Below, piece after piece: positions 25,721 through 35,700 of a DNA stretch of 64,000 nt. The position numbers and the translations under genes were made by a program. Positions within the stretch are counted from its first letter, which is position 1; the number at the start of each line of letters is the position of its first letter. The notes beneath the pieces were generated by a model, which saw only the letters and a program-made list of their open reading frames with translations, was not told the origin of the DNA and searched no databases. Origin of the DNA: Flavobacteriales bacterium (GTDB lineage Bacteria; Bacteroidota; Bacteroidia; Flavobacteriales; CAJXXR01); the NCBI GenBank assembly GCA_025210805.1, contig JAOAQX010000026.1, positions 33,891 through 97,890 on the forward strand. The letters are read 5' to 3'.

Positions 25721-25846
25721 AACGGTTTAAAAAAAGCGCGTAAGTTATTCTACACCATCTAAATTTATATCAGATTACTACATTCATCTGTATTGCGTAT
25801 CTTTCCTGTGCTAATTGCAAATATCACTTCGAAAAAAGTCTTAAAA

Positions 25847-27313
25847 ATGCTCCAAAAAAACACCACCAAATCTATTACAATTTGGGTTATCACAATCCTT
25901 TTGTTGGGATATTTCGGGCATAATTTATGGTTAAATTTTGAAGCACATACTCATGTTCCATTAGATGGCGATTTTGTTTATGTAACACATCCACGAGACA
26001 GTTATAAAAAAATATTGGATCACCCTTTTGGTTTTCCTGCAATCTTTAATGGGGAGGAATACCCAGCTACAAATCGTTATTTTGCACACTATATTTTTAG
26101 AGAATATGCATTAGGCATGCCACTTTTTCTCCAAAAATGGTTCAGCCCTATCGACTCTATTTATCTCTCAATTGCCATTCTAAAAATATTATCTATTAGC
26201 CTCATTATCTATCTTCTGTCAGTGATAACGACTGGGAAATTTATGATATTCAATTTTTTTAATGTTTTTTTATATGCGTTCTTCATCTCATTTGTCTTAC
26301 ACGGAAAATATTATCATCATTATGGCTTAATTGATTATGCTTCAACCTATGCTTTTAATTATACAACAGGGTTCATTTTTTTACTGATTTATTACCTCCC
26401 TATCACTTTTATTCTGATTTACAATAAAAACATTAAATATCAGAAACTGTTATACCTTTTTGTTTTCCTTTGGGGAATATTAACCACACTGAGTACCCCA
26501 TTAAATAGCCCCTTAATATTAATCATTTCAGGTGTAATACTATTTTATTACTTGATCAAATTGATCGTAAAAAAAGAAAAAATCATTGTGTTTTGTAAAA
26601 AGAATTCATTTCTGATATTTTTTCTTATAACTAGTCTTTTATTCGCTGGGTATTCTATTCTATTAGGCACCTATAATTCTGAAAATATTTGGAGTGAACC
26701 CAAACCTTTATCAGAAAAATTTGAACTTTTGACGAAAGGAATACACAAAATGCTATTTGGCAAAAGAGAAATGCAAAATTTGTTGATATGGACTTTATTT
26801 CTGACACTTCTATTCTACAAATTTGGATCAAAAGCAAGAAAAAATTTATTCCCTATTCTACTATTCTCTTTAGTCGTTTGTTATATCTTTCTACTCCCAT
26901 ATGGTGGTTATAGACCCTATCGTCCTCTGATATTACGAAGAGATACTTTTGCACCCATTTTTTTAACCATCCTACTACTTAATAGCTACTTAGGATATCA
27001 ACTAATAAAAACAAAAAAAAGATTACTCCAATTTATTGTTTATATTGGGCTTATATATAACGCATATTCATTTGAAAGAAAAGATTTTGGACATGTCACT
27101 GAGGGAAGTAATCAATGTGAAAAAACAGCTTTAAAAACACTTCAAAAAACAACTGAAAAATTTGTTTATTTCCCCGGAGAATGCTCCATACTTGCCTGGG
27201 GTTATATAACAGAACACGAGAATTCAGAATTAGTAATAAATATGTTAGTTCACTACCAAGTAATTAAAGATCCTGATCTTCGATTTATCAATCACAGAAA
27301 AAAAAGAAATTAG
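25847..27313 (+). CDS. Polytopic membrane protein, unknown; candidate polymerase or transferase
   Basis: A protein of 488 residues from ATG 25847 (TTG at 25793 opens the frame but is less likely). It has roughly ten to twelve hydrophobic segments, with a large hydrophilic loop between helices 1 and 2 (WLNFEAHTHVPLDGDFVYV ... PATNRYFAHYIFREYALG). The family is not one I recognise. The topology and place at the end of the polysaccharide operon fit a Wzy-type O-antigen polymerase or a GT-C glycosyltransferase, but no diagnostic motif is seen. It is more AT-rich than its neighbours, as is common for polymerase genes and for transferred DNA. A 126-base gap separates it from the glycosyltransferase. 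Confidence 0.6.
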   Translation: MLQKNTTKSITIWVITILLLGYFGHNLWLNFEAHTHVPLDGDFVYVTHPRDSYKKILDHPFGFPAIFNGEEYPATNRYFAHYIFREYALGMPLFLQKWFSPIDSIYLSIAILKILSISLIIYLLSVITTGKFMIFNFFNVFLYAFFISFVLHGKYYHHYGLIDYASTYAFNYTTGFIFLLIYYLPITFILIYNKNIKYQKLLYLFVFLWGILTTLSTPLNSPLILIISGVILFYYLIKLIVKKEKIIVFCKKNSFLIFFLITSLLFAGYSILLGTYNSENIWSEPKPLSEKFELLTKGIHKMLFGKREMQNLLIWTLFLTLLFYKFGSKARKNLFPILLFSLVVCYIFLLPYGGYRPYRPLILRRDTFAPIFLTILLLNSYLGYQLIKTKKRLLQFIVYIGLIYNAYSFERKDFGHVTEGSNQCEKTALKTLQKTTEKFVYFPGECSILAWGYITEHENSELVINMLVHYQVIKDPDLRFINHRKKRN

Positions 27314-27416
27314 CATTTATAGTACACTACTTACATCATTCTATATTTCAATTTTAGAAAATTGAACGAATAGAATATAATCAAAAAAAATAGACATTTT
27401 ATTCGAGTAAAAGTTA

Positions 27417-27424
27417 TACATTTG
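27417..27424 (+). promoter_or_regulatory. -7 element of rpsO
   Basis: TACATTTG fits TAnnTTTG exactly, 46 bases before the preferred rpsO start. The -33 region is T-rich but lacks a clear TTG. Confidence 0.55.
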
Positions 27425-27470
27425 CACAGATTTAATCGTCGCATTACAAACATTGAAAAACAATTTTGCT

Positions 27471-27740
27471 ATGTATTTAACAAAAGAAAAGAAAGCCGAA
27501 ATCTTCGAAAAATACGGTAAAGACTCAAAAAACACAGGATCAGCAGAAGGACAAATTGCATTGTTCTCATTCAGAATCTCTCACCTTACAGAGCATTTGA
27601 AGCAGAACAGAAAAGATTACAACACGCAACGTTCGCTAATCCTTTTAGTAGGTAAAAGAAGAAGTTTACTAGACTACTTAAAGAAAAAGGATATCGAAAG
27701 ATACCGTAATATTGTAAAAGAACTTGGACTAAGACGATAG
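27471..27740 (+). CDS. rpsO: Ribosomal protein S15
   Basis: An 89-residue 30S subunit protein that binds 16S rRNA early in assembly. The standard S15 N terminus [16 protein letters not shown] fixes the start at ATG 27471 rather than the TTG at 27453. Conserved segments follow: [43 protein letters not shown] and a C-terminal [13 protein letters not shown]. It is followed by its own terminator and then pnp, the order common in bacteria. Confidence 0.98.
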   Translation: MYLTKEKKAEIFEKYGKDSKNTGSAEGQIALFSFRISHLTEHLKQNRKDYNTQRSLILLVGKRRSLLDYLKKKDIERYRNIVKELGLRR

Positions 27741-27753
27741 TTTAAGGTAAGAT

Positions 27754-27784
27754 AAAAAGGCAGTTTTCGTAATTGCCTTTTTTT
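27754..27784 (+). terminator. Terminator between rpsO and pnp
   Basis: AAAAAGGCA pairs with TGCCTTTTT around an 11-base loop and the T-run continues. It would separate rpsO from pnp or attenuate read-through. Confidence 0.75.
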
Positions 27785-27857
27785 ATTTGTATCAATTTAA
27801 TATTCCACTCTCAAAGATCTCTCTCTGGAGAGTAGATGACTAAAAAAAGATGAAAAG

Positions 27858-30053
27858 ATGATGAACGTAAAAGAAAAAACACTTACACTTCCAGATGGAA
27901 GAGAGATCAAAATCGAAACAGGAAAACTAGCACGCCAAGCTCATGGATCTGTAATGGTATCTATGGGTAAAATGAGAATGTTGGCTACAGTAGTTTCCAA
28001 TCACAGCCCAAAAGAAGGAATCGACTTCCTACCTTTAACCGTAGATTACCGTGAGAAATTTGCCGCTGATGGTAGATTCCCAGGAGGTTTCTTTAAAAGA
28101 GAAGCAAGACCTTCTACAAACGAAATCCTTACGATGCGTTTGGTAGATAGAGTTCTTAGACCTCTTTTTCCAAAAAATTATCACCACGAAACGCAAATCA
28201 TGATTCAACTTATGAGTCATGACCCAGAAGTAATGCCTGATGCATTTGCAGGATTGGCAGCTTCGGCTTGTTTGGCAGTTTCGGATATTCCATTTAGCGG
28301 TCCTATTTCTGAAGTAAGAGTAGGAAGACTCAATGGTGAATTTGTTATAAACCCTTCACTAGAAGACCTTGAAAATTGTGATATCGACCTTATGGTGGGT
28401 GCTTCAAAAGAAAGCGTAGTGATGGTAGAAGGTGAAATGAAAGAAGTTTCTGAAGATGAAATGATCGAGGCAATTGCTTTCGCTCATGAAGCTATTAAAG
28501 CTCAATGTGACCTACAGCTAGCTCTTGCAGAAGAAGTGGAATCTGCTTATCCTAAAAGAGAAGTAGCCGTTGTAGAGATCAATGAAGAAATCTATAATAA
28601 AGTAAAAGAAGAAGCTTACCAAAAGCTTTATGATATTGCTAAAAAAGGAACGGCTAAACACGAAAGAAGTGCTGCCTTTGCCTTAATCTTAGACGAAATT
28701 CTTGAAGGTCTTTCTGAAGAAGAAAAAGAAGAAAACGGAGGATTATACAAATCCTACTTCTATAAAATCCAAAAAGACGCTGTTAGAAACTTAGTTCTTG
28801 ACGAAGGAATTCGCCTTGACGGAAGATCTACAACAGACATTCGTCCAATAGCTTGTGAAGTAGATTTATTACCATCTACTCATGGTTCTGGACTATTTAC
28901 CAGAGGGGAAACTCAAGCACTTTCTACTGTAACTTTAGGAACTTCTTTGGATGACAATATCGTAGATGATGTTTCTTTAGTAGGAAAAGAAAAATTCTAT
29001 TTACACTATAATTTCCCACCATTCTCAACAGGAGAAGCAAGACCAATTCGTGGTACTTCAAGAAGAGAAATTGGACATGGAAACCTAGCTCAAAGAGCTT
29101 TGAAAGATATGATTACGGATGATTGTAAATATACCGTTCGTGTAGTTTCTGAAGTATTAGAATCTAATGGTTCTTCTTCAATGGCTACCGTTTGTTCGGG
29201 TACAATGGCACTTATGGATGCTGGAGTTCCAATGAAGGCTCCCGTATCAGGAATAGCCATGGGATTAATTACCGATCCTGACACAGGAAAATATGCCGTA
29301 CTTTCAGATATCCTTGGAGACGAAGATTTCTTAGGAGATATGGACTTTAAAGTAACTGGAACGGATAAAGGAATTACCGCTTGTCAAATGGACATAAAAA
29401 TCCAAGGTTTGACTTACGAAATTTTGAGTAATGCCCTAAACCAGTCTAAAGAAGGAAGATTGCATATCCTTGGTAAACTTACAGACACCATTGATGCTTC
29501 TAGAGATAACGTAAAAGATCATGCTCCACAAATGGAGAATATGACCATCAAAAAAGACTTTATTGGTGCTGTTATCGGACCTGGAGGAAAAGTGATTCAA
29601 GAACTTCAAGCAAAAACCGATACAACCATTACGATTACAGAAGATGGTGATTTCGGAAAAATTGAAATTTTGGGTACCAACCCAGAAGGAATGAAAGCTG
29701 CAATTGCGAAGATCGAAGCCATTACTTTTGAACCTAATGTAGGAGATATCTTTGATGCCAAAGTAGTTTCTATCCAAGACTATGGAGCATTTGTAGAAAT
29801 TGCACCAGGAACACAGGGACTTCTTCATATCTCAGAAATTACTTGGGAACGTTTGAAGTCTATGGAAGGTGTTTATAATGAAGGTGACGATGTAAGAGTA
29901 AAACTTCTTGCAATAGATGCAAAAACGAAAAAACTCAAACTTTCGGCTAAAGCACTTCTAGAAAAACCAGAAGGATACGTGGAAAGAGAAAGAAAACCAC
30001 GCCCTCAAGGTGATAGAAACAAAAGAAATGATAGAAGAAACGATAAGAAATAA
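27858..30053 (+). CDS. pnp: Polyribonucleotide nucleotidyltransferase (PNPase)
   Basis: Phosphorolytic 3'-5' exoribonuclease for mRNA decay. The 731-residue protein has the full architecture: RNase PH domain 1 (about 10-145), an all-helical linker, RNase PH domain 2 (about 310-545), a KH domain with [14 protein letters not shown] (about 568-585) and an S1 domain (about 625-700: [20 protein letters not shown]). The tail is basic and Arg/Lys/Asp rich ([18 protein letters not shown]), a common feature of Bacteroidota PNPase. It is a monocistronic unit ending in a strong terminator, and rny, another mRNA-decay enzyme, converges on it. Confidence 0.98.
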   Translation: MMNVKEKTLTLPDGREIKIETGKLARQAHGSVMVSMGKMRMLATVVSNHSPKEGIDFLPLTVDYREKFAADGRFPGGFFKREARPSTNEILTMRLVDRVLRPLFPKNYHHETQIMIQLMSHDPEVMPDAFAGLAASACLAVSDIPFSGPISEVRVGRLNGEFVINPSLEDLENCDIDLMVGASKESVVMVEGEMKEVSEDEMIEAIAFAHEAIKAQCDLQLALAEEVESAYPKREVAVVEINEEIYNKVKEEAYQKLYDIAKKGTAKHERSAAFALILDEILEGLSEEEKEENGGLYKSYFYKIQKDAVRNLVLDEGIRLDGRSTTDIRPIACEVDLLPSTHGSGLFTRGETQALSTVTLGTSLDDNIVDDVSLVGKEKFYLHYNFPPFSTGEARPIRGTSRREIGHGNLAQRALKDMITDDCKYTVRVVSEVLESNGSSSMATVCSGTMALMDAGVPMKAPVSGIAMGLITDPDTGKYAVLSDILGDEDFLGDMDFKVTGTDKGITACQMDIKIQGLTYEILSNALNQSKEGRLHILGKLTDTIDASRDNVKDHAPQMENMTIKKDFIGAVIGPGGKVIQELQAKTDTTITITEDGDFGKIEILGTNPEGMKAAIAKIEAITFEPNVGDIFDAKVVSIQDYGAFVEIAPGTQGLLHISEITWERLKSMEGVYNEGDDVRVKLLAIDAKTKKLKLSAKALLEKPEGYVERERKPRPQGDRNKRNDRRNDKK

Positions 30054-30079
30054 TCTATAAACTTTTATCTGAAATATCA

Positions 30080-30112
30080 AAAGCTACTCAATGCAAATTG
30101 AGTAGTTTTTTT
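30080..30112 (+). terminator. Terminator after pnp
   Basis: CTACTCAAT, loop GCAA, ATTGAGTAG, then a seven-base T-run on the plus strand. Confidence 0.85.
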
Positions 30113-30142
30113 GTGGGATAAGGTTCGGGGTTTCGTGAACAC

Positions 30143-30180
30143 AAAAAAACCATCTAAAAATAAAATTTTTAGATGGTTTC
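30143..30180 (-). terminator. Terminator after rny
   Basis: AAACCATCTAAAAA pairs with TTTTTAGATGGTTT around a 5-base loop. The A-run at 30143-30149 is a T-run on the minus strand, so this ends the rny transcript. It faces the pnp terminator back to back. Confidence 0.8.
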
Positions 30181-30202
30181 AACTTTATAAGGATTTGCCT
30201 TT

Positions 30203-31747
30203 TTACTTAGCGTAGTTCACAGACCTTGTTTCTCTAATTACAGTAACCTTTACCTGACCTGGATAAGTCATTTCTGTTTGTATTTTTTGAGAAATTTCTA
30301 ATGATAGTTCTGAGGCTTTTTCATCGGAAATTTTTTCACTTTCTACAATTACTCTTAGTTCCCTACCTGCTTGGATTGCATAAGATTTTAATACCCCAGG
30401 CATATCTGTAGCAATAGATTCTAGATCATTAATACGCTTGATATAAGATTCTACAATTTCTCTTCTGGCTCCTGGTCTGGCACCAGAAATGGCATCACAA
30501 ATTTGAACAATTGGCGAAATCATCGAAGTCATTTCTATTTCGTCGTGGTGTGCCCCAATTGCATTGAGTACTACAGGTTTTTCACCAAATTTCTTAGCGA
30601 TTTCCATTCCCGAAATTGCGTGAGGAAGTTCTGGATGTTCATCAGCTACTTTTCCAATATCATGAAGAAGTCCTGCTCTTTTGGCAATTTTTGGGTTGAG
30701 TTTTAGCTCAGAAGCCATTATCGCACACATATTCGCTACTTCTCTAGAGTGTTGAAGTAGGTTTTGTCCATAAGAAGAACGGTATTTCATACGCCCTACC
30801 ATACGAATAAGACCTGGATGAAGTCCGTGAATCCCTAAATCAATAGCGGTTCTTTTTCCGATCTCTACAATTTCTTCCTCTATTTGCTTTTTAGTTTTTG
30901 AAACGACTTCTTCTATCCTTGCTGGGTGAATTCTTCCGTCGGTAACCAGTTTATGGAGAGACATACGTGCAATCTCACGTCTTACAGGATCAAAACAAGA
31001 AAGGATAATCGCTTCAGGTGTGTCATCTACAATAATCTCCACTCCTGTAGCGGCTTCCAAAGCTCGGATATTTCTTCCTTCTCTACCAATAATTCTACCT
31101 TTAATATCATCCGAAGCAATATTGAATACAGAAACAGCGTTTTCGATCGTTTGCTCGGCTGCGACTCTTTGAATCGTTTGAACCACAATTTTTCTTGCCT
31201 CCTTATTGGCTTCAATTTGTGCCTCTTCCATTATCTCTTGTTTGTAAGCAAGAGCAGCCGTTTTGGCTTCACCTTTAATAGACTCTACCAACTGTTGTTT
31301 GGCATCATCAGCACTCAATCCTGAAATAGTTTCTAGAGCTTGCACTTGTTTTTTGTGCATGCTATTCACTTCATTCATTTTCTGATCAAGCTTAGACTGA
31401 TTACGTTCCAGTTTTTCCTTCAGATTTTCATTTTCCTTAAATCTACGTTTATTATCATCAATAGATTTCTGGATTTTCTTCTCTCGATCTTTGAGTTTTT
31501 TCTCTATATCCGAAAGTTTTCTATTTTTTTGGCTTACTGCTTTATCGTGATTTGATTTAAGCGATAAAAATTTTTCTTTGGCTGCCAATTCTTTTTCTTT
31601 GAGGATTCTTTTTCCTTCTTTTTCGGCTTCCTTTATAAGATTTTCGCTTCTTTTCTCTATACTTTTTCGGATCACATTGGTAGCAATCATATAGCCTAAT
31701 CCTAGACCTCCGACACCTCCCAAAATTCCTATTATTACTGGATTCAT
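30203..31747 (-). CDS. rny: Ribonuclease Y
   Basis: Membrane-anchored endoribonuclease that starts mRNA decay. The N-terminal helix [20 protein letters not shown] fixes the start at ATG 31747, not the upstream in-frame codon. A long charged coiled coil follows (about 30-150), then a KH domain with [19 protein letters not shown] (about 215-235) and an HD domain with [11 protein letters not shown] (about 365). The 514-residue length is typical. RNase Y and PNPase genes lie next to each other convergently here. Upstream on the same strand are the probable 6S-like RNA and zapA. Confidence 0.97.
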   Translation of the reverse strand: MNPVIIGILGGVGGLGLGYMIATNVIRKSIEKRSENLIKEAEKEGKRILKEKELAAKEKFLSLKSNHDKAVSQKNRKLSDIEKKLKDREKKIQKSIDDNKRRFKENENLKEKLERNQSKLDQKMNEVNSMHKKQVQALETISGLSADDAKQQLVESIKGEAKTAALAYKQEIMEEAQIEANKEARKIVVQTIQRVAAEQTIENAVSVFNIASDDIKGRIIGREGRNIRALEAATGVEIIVDDTPEAIILSCFDPVRREIARMSLHKLVTDGRIHPARIEEVVSKTKKQIEEEIVEIGKRTAIDLGIHGLHPGLIRMVGRMKYRSSYGQNLLQHSREVANMCAIMASELKLNPKIAKRAGLLHDIGKVADEHPELPHAISGMEIAKKFGEKPVVLNAIGAHHDEIEMTSMISPIVQICDAISGARPGARREIVESYIKRINDLESIATDMPGVLKSYAIQAGRELRVIVESEKISDEKASELSLEISQKIQTEMTYPGQVKVTVIRETRSVNYAK

Positions 31748-31762
31748 TCTTGTTGTTGTTTT

Positions 31763-31960
31763 AAAAAACCGCACCACAATTGAAGTTTTAAACTCCTAAA
31801 AGTTAGGAATTAGTATCACCATCTGCGTCAAGTTTCCACTTTGCCTTCCAAAGAGGAAGTACCAATTCTGCATTGGCTTGAGGCCTGCTCTCGGCATTCA
31901 GAGATCAACTATAAGTAAATAAGTGTTGAGTTTAAATACTTGATAGATATGGTGCGGTAT
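31763..31960 (-). ncRNA. ssrS: Probable 6S-Flavo RNA (6S RNA homologue)
   Basis: The 185-base gap between zapA and rny has no ORF but its ends are complementary: ACCGCACCA at 31768-31776 pairs exactly with TGGTGCGGT at 31950-31958, and AAACTC (31790-31795) can pair with GAGTTT inside. This gives a single long interrupted rod of about 190 nt, as in 6S RNA, which mimics an open promoter and binds RNA polymerase. On the minus strand the 3' end is followed by TTTTTT, like a terminator, which supports that strand. Bacteroidota 6S-Flavo RNAs are known, and 6S RNA also lies beside zapA in gammaproteobacteria. The identification rests on structure, size and position, not a covariance search. Confidence 0.7.
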
Positions 31961-31962
31961 AT

Positions 31963-32262
31963 TTAGTCTTCTTCGGCTTTATCCAAAAAAAGGTTCATAT
32001 CTTCCACATATTGCACAAGCTGCTTTTCATTAATAGTCACAGTGTCTTTAAAACTTTCCAACTCTGTTGCTAATCTTACGCAAATCATAGCTAAAGGATC
32101 TTGTATATCTTTTATATGATACTTAGATTGATATACTTTGAGTTGTTTATTGATAAAGAGCGCGGCTTTTCTCACCACCTCTTCTTTATCTCGCTCAATG
32201 CTCAAAGGATAAGCCCTTCCTGCAATATCAATTTGTATTTTTAGTTGTTGTTTACTAGACAA
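31963..32262 (-). CDS. zapA: Cell division protein ZapA
   Basis: A 99-residue FtsZ-ring associated protein. The ZapA start SSKQQLKIQIDIAGRAYPLSI is followed by REEV-like KEEVVRKAALFINKQLKVYQ and a C-terminal coiled coil with LAMICVRLATELESFKD. ZapA crosslinks FtsZ filaments at midcell. The gene is 5 bases after a small coiled-coil gene that is likely its partner, and its stop is next to the probable 6S-like RNA. Confidence 0.9.
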   Translation of the reverse strand: MSSKQQLKIQIDIAGRAYPLSIERDKEEVVRKAALFINKQLKVYQSKYHIKDIQDPLAMICVRLATELESFKDTVTINEKQLVQYVEDMNLFLDKAEED

Positions 32263-32267
32263 AATAC

Positions 32268-32558
32268 CTATTTATTAAGTCGCTCAATGCATTTATCGAT
32301 TCCACGAATAAGTTCGTTTACTTTAGCTCGAACTTTTACTGGGTTTTCGCCCAATTCATCAAAGCTTTTGGCAACACGAAGTTTTTCATATTTATCGCTC
32401 ATTATCTCCAGATCATCAATCTGATTTCCAAGCTCTTTCTTTAGCATTTCATTTTCTGCTTCCAGCATTTTTAGTTTTCTTTGCATTTGTTGATAACGCT
32501 CTGAAAATCGTTCTGTTCGCTTCAATAATTCCAAAAATTGCTCTTCGATTCTACTCAT
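32268..32558 (-). CDS. Small coiled-coil protein, possible ZapA partner
   Basis: A 96-residue protein that is almost entirely heptad-patterned coiled coil (RIEEQFLELLKRTERFSERYQQMQ..., then MLEAENEMLKKELGNQIDDLEIMSDKYEKL), with a short C-terminal helix. It is in an operon with zapA, 5 bases apart. By size, fold and position it resembles ZapB or the Caulobacter ZapA partner ZauP, although sequence identity to either is not evident by eye. A function in linking ZapA-FtsZ to other division factors is inferred from synteny. A consensus -7 element lies just before it. Confidence 0.65.
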   Translation of the reverse strand: MSRIEEQFLELLKRTERFSERYQQMQRKLKMLEAENEMLKKELGNQIDDLEIMSDKYEKLRVAKSFDELGENPVKVRAKVNELIRGIDKCIERLNK

Positions 32559-32577
32559 AAATCCTTGGGATAATATA

Positions 32578-32585
32578 CAAATATA
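32578..32585 (-). promoter_or_regulatory. Putative -7 element of the coiled-coil/zapA operon
   Basis: On the minus strand this reads TATATTTG, an exact fit to TAnnTTTG, 19 bases before the start codon. The operon would include zapA, the 6S-like RNA and possibly rny. Confidence 0.5.
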
Positions 32586-32696
32586 AGCATCCTGATGTTC
32601 TTTTCATAATTAATTCACTTGAAATATGATATTAAGAGTGGCTTTAGGGAATGATTTTTGCTTAACTTCATGCTTTATTTAGTACAATGCCTTGTT

Positions 32697-34454
32697 ATGC
32701 GTGTTTTTATTCTCTTGTTTTTATTTTTTTTAGCCAATGATTCCTTTACCCAAATTAGTGGGATACAATCTTATCAAACTCAAAATAACACTAGTTATCC
32801 TTATCTTATGCATTTACAAAATGGGGATTATGTTTTGGGAATTGCTAGAGCCAATAATTCTGATGATTTTAAAGAATCTGTAAGAATTACAAAATTTGAT
32901 GATTGTCATGGAATTCTGTGGTCTAATGAGTATCAAATTAACTCCTATCCTACGCAAATTGTTGATATCATTGAGGATCCAAATGATCATAGTTTTCATA
33001 TTTTTCTTATTTCCCCAAATCCTCAAACAAGTTATCATCTCAACTGGGTTCATCTTGATACAGATGGTGCTGTTCTAGATTCTAAGTTGTATTTATTTAA
33101 TCAAGAAGCTTTTAGGTATGCTTATAATGCAGAACTTATTGATAATAAACTCGTCGTATTTTGCAAAACAGGACCAGCAGCCGGTAATAATTTTATTTCT
33201 CTTCTTAAATTTTCTTTAGATGGAAATTACCTTGATGGTTTTCAGCTATATGATAGTTATACAGGCTTAGAGGTAAGCAAAACCATTGATGATAAAGTTT
33301 TCATTCATTCTGGTAAAACAATTTTAGAAACCGACATAGATGGTAATCTTTCTTGGGCAAAAGAATTAAAAACATTTATGATCAGTTCTTCATTCTATCC
33401 AACAGTTTACCATCAGGGTTTTAGTTATTTTACCACCTTTAAATTAGGCTATTGTAGTATTTCTCAAGTAAATTCTGAAGGTAAAATTCTTTGGACTTCT
33501 CCTAAAATTCCATCTACTACTTATCCGCTCCTCAAAAAAAGTAAAAACGGCTCGGTAATTTTACAAACTTATCAAACCGTTAATGGCAATCAATATCCTC
33601 AATTCATAGAATTTAATAAAGAGGGAACTATTCTAAGAAATTTCACCTTAGATATGCCTTATCAAATGCTTGGTTTTCATGGATTCAATAGACATTATAC
33701 CCAAACTACTGACATGGTTTTCTCAGCAAGTTATAACAATCAATCATATATCTATCATGCAAGAAATATTGAAAACGAACAGTGTCAATTACCTTTAGAT
33801 TTACTCAATCTAGAAGATCCTATTGAAGATTTATCTACAACAGATCTTCCTTTAGATATAAAAAAAGAAGTTCTTTTAAAAGAAGCCTTACCTGTTAATG
33901 TTGTCTTTGAACCCTCTAGTCTAGAAGAAGGAGTCATTTGTGCCACTACTATTCCTGAGGATTCTATGAAGGAAACAAGTTTTCTCTATTGTCATGAATT
34001 TTACACCTATTCAGATCATTTAATAAATGCTAAATACGAGTGGCAGGATAATTTTAGTAAAGACAAACACCGAGTAATCAATGATTCAGGAATCTATGAA
34101 CTTCATATCAAAACTTGTAATAGAAATATCATTAAGACAATTGACCTTCAGTCTACCTGTGATTGCGAAATTTTTATTCCAAATAGTTTTACCCCAAATG
34201 AAGATCAAATAAATGACCTCTGGACCATCATTTCGGGCTGTGAACTTGCCACGCTGAGTTTTCAGATTTACGACCGATGGGGAAAATTAGTTTATCAAAA
34301 CGCTAATAAATCCAACGTTTGGAACGGGCAAGATCTCCAAGGGAACTCTATGGAAACAGGTACTTATCTCTATCAATTAAGTTACTCTCTAAAATCCTCC
34401 GTAAATAATTTAGATAGAATACACAAAAGCGGTGTACTTTCTTTGTTGAAATAA
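32697..34454 (+). CDS. T9SS type B cargo protein (gliding-motility-associated C-terminal domain)
   Basis: A secreted protein of 585 residues, exported by Sec and then the type IX system. ATG 32697 gives the signal peptide MRVFILLFLFFLANDSFTQ; the upstream start at 32658 would add a poor leader. Residues about 20-360 look like a beta-propeller or WD-like repeat region (DNYVLG..., KFDD, ILWS..., KWNG) with many Tyr and Asn. The C terminus (about 505-585) is the type B sorting domain: CDCEIFIPNSFTPNEDQINDLW, FQIYDRWGKLVYQN and NGQDLQGNSMETGTYLYQL. Partner or target is unknown; a surface adhesin or enzyme is possible. Confidence 0.88.
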   Translation: MRVFILLFLFFLANDSFTQISGIQSYQTQNNTSYPYLMHLQNGDYVLGIARANNSDDFKESVRITKFDDCHGILWSNEYQINSYPTQIVDIIEDPNDHSFHIFLISPNPQTSYHLNWVHLDTDGAVLDSKLYLFNQEAFRYAYNAELIDNKLVVFCKTGPAAGNNFISLLKFSLDGNYLDGFQLYDSYTGLEVSKTIDDKVFIHSGKTILETDIDGNLSWAKELKTFMISSSFYPTVYHQGFSYFTTFKLGYCSISQVNSEGKILWTSPKIPSTTYPLLKKSKNGSVILQTYQTVNGNQYPQFIEFNKEGTILRNFTLDMPYQMLGFHGFNRHYTQTTDMVFSASYNNQSYIYHARNIENEQCQLPLDLLNLEDPIEDLSTTDLPLDIKKEVLLKEALPVNVVFEPSSLEEGVICATTIPEDSMKETSFLYCHEFYTYSDHLINAKYEWQDNFSKDKHRVINDSGIYELHIKTCNRNIIKTIDLQSTCDCEIFIPNSFTPNEDQINDLWTIISGCELATLSFQIYDRWGKLVYQNANKSNVWNGQDLQGNSMETGTYLYQLSYSLKSSVNNLDRIHKSGVLSLLK

Positions 34455-34727
34455 TCCTTATTTGAGTATCAAACCAATTCTATATTGCTAAAAGTAAATA
34501 TATACACGCAAAAAATTGATAATTTAAATATTAATCAGAATATCTATCTCGAAAAAAAAGCCTTTGTAATTTCTTACAAAAGCCTTTTCTATTCTATATA
34601 TGGGTTATCATTTCATATTATACGATTACTTGCCAAAATTACTCACTTATTTCACTACGTTCATAAATGAGCTTTAGCAATGCATCAGCAGAATACCTAT
34701 GAGTAAATAAATACTATCTAAGTGGTA
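34455..34727. other. Intergenic region with weak terminator
   Basis: A gap of 273 bases between the convergent T9SS protein gene and the beta-barrel gene. A hairpin at 34552-34589 (inner stem TTTGTAA/TTACAAA, outer A-run/T-run pairing with an internal mismatch) is the only structure seen and may end transcription from both sides. A 61-residue ORF in this interval has no support. Confidence 0.4.
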
Positions 34728-35336
34728 TTATTTACCAATTTGATAAATGAAACTTAAAGCAGCCACTTGGTTTGTCCATCCTGCATTTACCTGCACACCA
34801 CCTTCGTATGCCTTTTTCTTGCTTTCATCTGGAATGTATGGAAATACCACCGAAACTCTTGGAATCGTTTCTAGAGAAGCAACCATTCTTTTACTAAGTT
34901 GATATTGCACCCCAAGAATATAACCAATGGCGGGAGCAATACTTACATAATCGTCCCCTTCCCCAAAATAAAAATCAGCTGTTGCTGAAATCTCTGGACC
35001 ATAATAAACCTCAAGCCTTTCATCAACTTTCATTCTCGTTTCTTTTCCTAAACCAAGTCCTGCACCAAGATAAAATCTCTCAGATCCTGCTTTAAATCCC
35101 AAATTAAACAAGCTTAGTCTGTAAAATTTTTCCAAATCTGAATCCTCTGAATCTTTTTGAAGCTTAAAAATCATTCCGAATTTATTAAAGGAATGCATTC
35201 TTAAACCTACTTCACTAAAACTAAGCGATATTTCTTTTGAATTATCCTCAGTAGTTGTACTTTGAGAAAAAGCCGATTGCGAAGAAGTAATCACAAAGAT
35301 TAAAATCAAAAAAGTAATAATTTTATTTCTTTTCAT
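34728..35336 (-). CDS. Outer-membrane beta-barrel-like protein
   Basis: A 202-residue exported protein with signal peptide ending SSQSAFSQ. The mature part alternates hydrophobic and polar residues in strands separated by Gly and Asp turns (FYRLSLFNLGFKAG, FYLGAGLGLGKETRM, YYGPEISATADFYFG, SIAPAIGYILGVQYQLS, QVAALSFIYQIGK) and ends in an aromatic-rich strand, as in small outer-membrane barrels. No specific family is recognised. It is transcribed alone, divergently from the next T9SS protein gene, from a promoter with both -33 and -7 elements. Confidence 0.65.
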   Translation of the reverse strand: MKRNKIITFLILIFVITSSQSAFSQSTTTEDNSKEISLSFSEVGLRMHSFNKFGMIFKLQKDSEDSDLEKFYRLSLFNLGFKAGSERFYLGAGLGLGKETRMKVDERLEVYYGPEISATADFYFGEGDDYVSIAPAIGYILGVQYQLSKRMVASLETIPRVSVVFPYIPDESKKKAYEGGVQVNAGWTNQVAALSFIYQIGK

Positions 35337-35416
35337 TTTTATAAGTGTTTTGAGTTTAAATTTTAAAAAAATCTATGGCTAAATTACACATAAAAAAGTG
35401 TAAGTTTAGTATAAGC

Positions 35417-35448
35417 CAAATGTAGAAAAACCTGATCATTTCCCTCAA
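35417..35448 (-). promoter_or_regulatory. Consensus promoter of the beta-barrel gene
   Basis: On the minus strand TTG (35448-35446), 21 bases of spacer and TACATTTG (35424-35417) fit TTG-N19to21-TAnnTTTG. The start codon is about 80 bases downstream. The rest of the 364-base divergent gap (35337-35700) holds only the facing -7 element at 35605. Confidence 0.75.
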
Positions 35449-35604
35449 GGACATTCGATATATTGACATTTTGTTTATGTATTTGACTAAAAAAACACAA
35501 TAAATGGATGGAAAACAAAATAATTGGCGTTTGTTATATCAAAAAAACTGTCTCATTTGCGTGGACTTGACTTTTAAATCAATGGAATTCTAAACAAAAA
35601 AAAG

Positions 35605-35612
35605 TATATTTG
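35605..35612 (+). promoter_or_regulatory. Putative -7 element of the large T9SS protein gene
   Basis: TATATTTG fits TAnnTTTG exactly. The start codon lies about 90 bases downstream. No clear TTG at -33. Confidence 0.45.
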
Positions 35613-35700
35613 TGAATCAAGGTAACACTTTGTTTTTAGAACGATTTATTCCATTCTTTCTTTGGAATCTAAATTGAGTTTGAAAAAAGTTTTTAGAAAT

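Noticed and set aside
34485..34670. 61-residue ORF after the first T9SS protein
   Set aside because: It spans a terminator-like hairpin, is very AT-rich and has no recognisable features or promoter.
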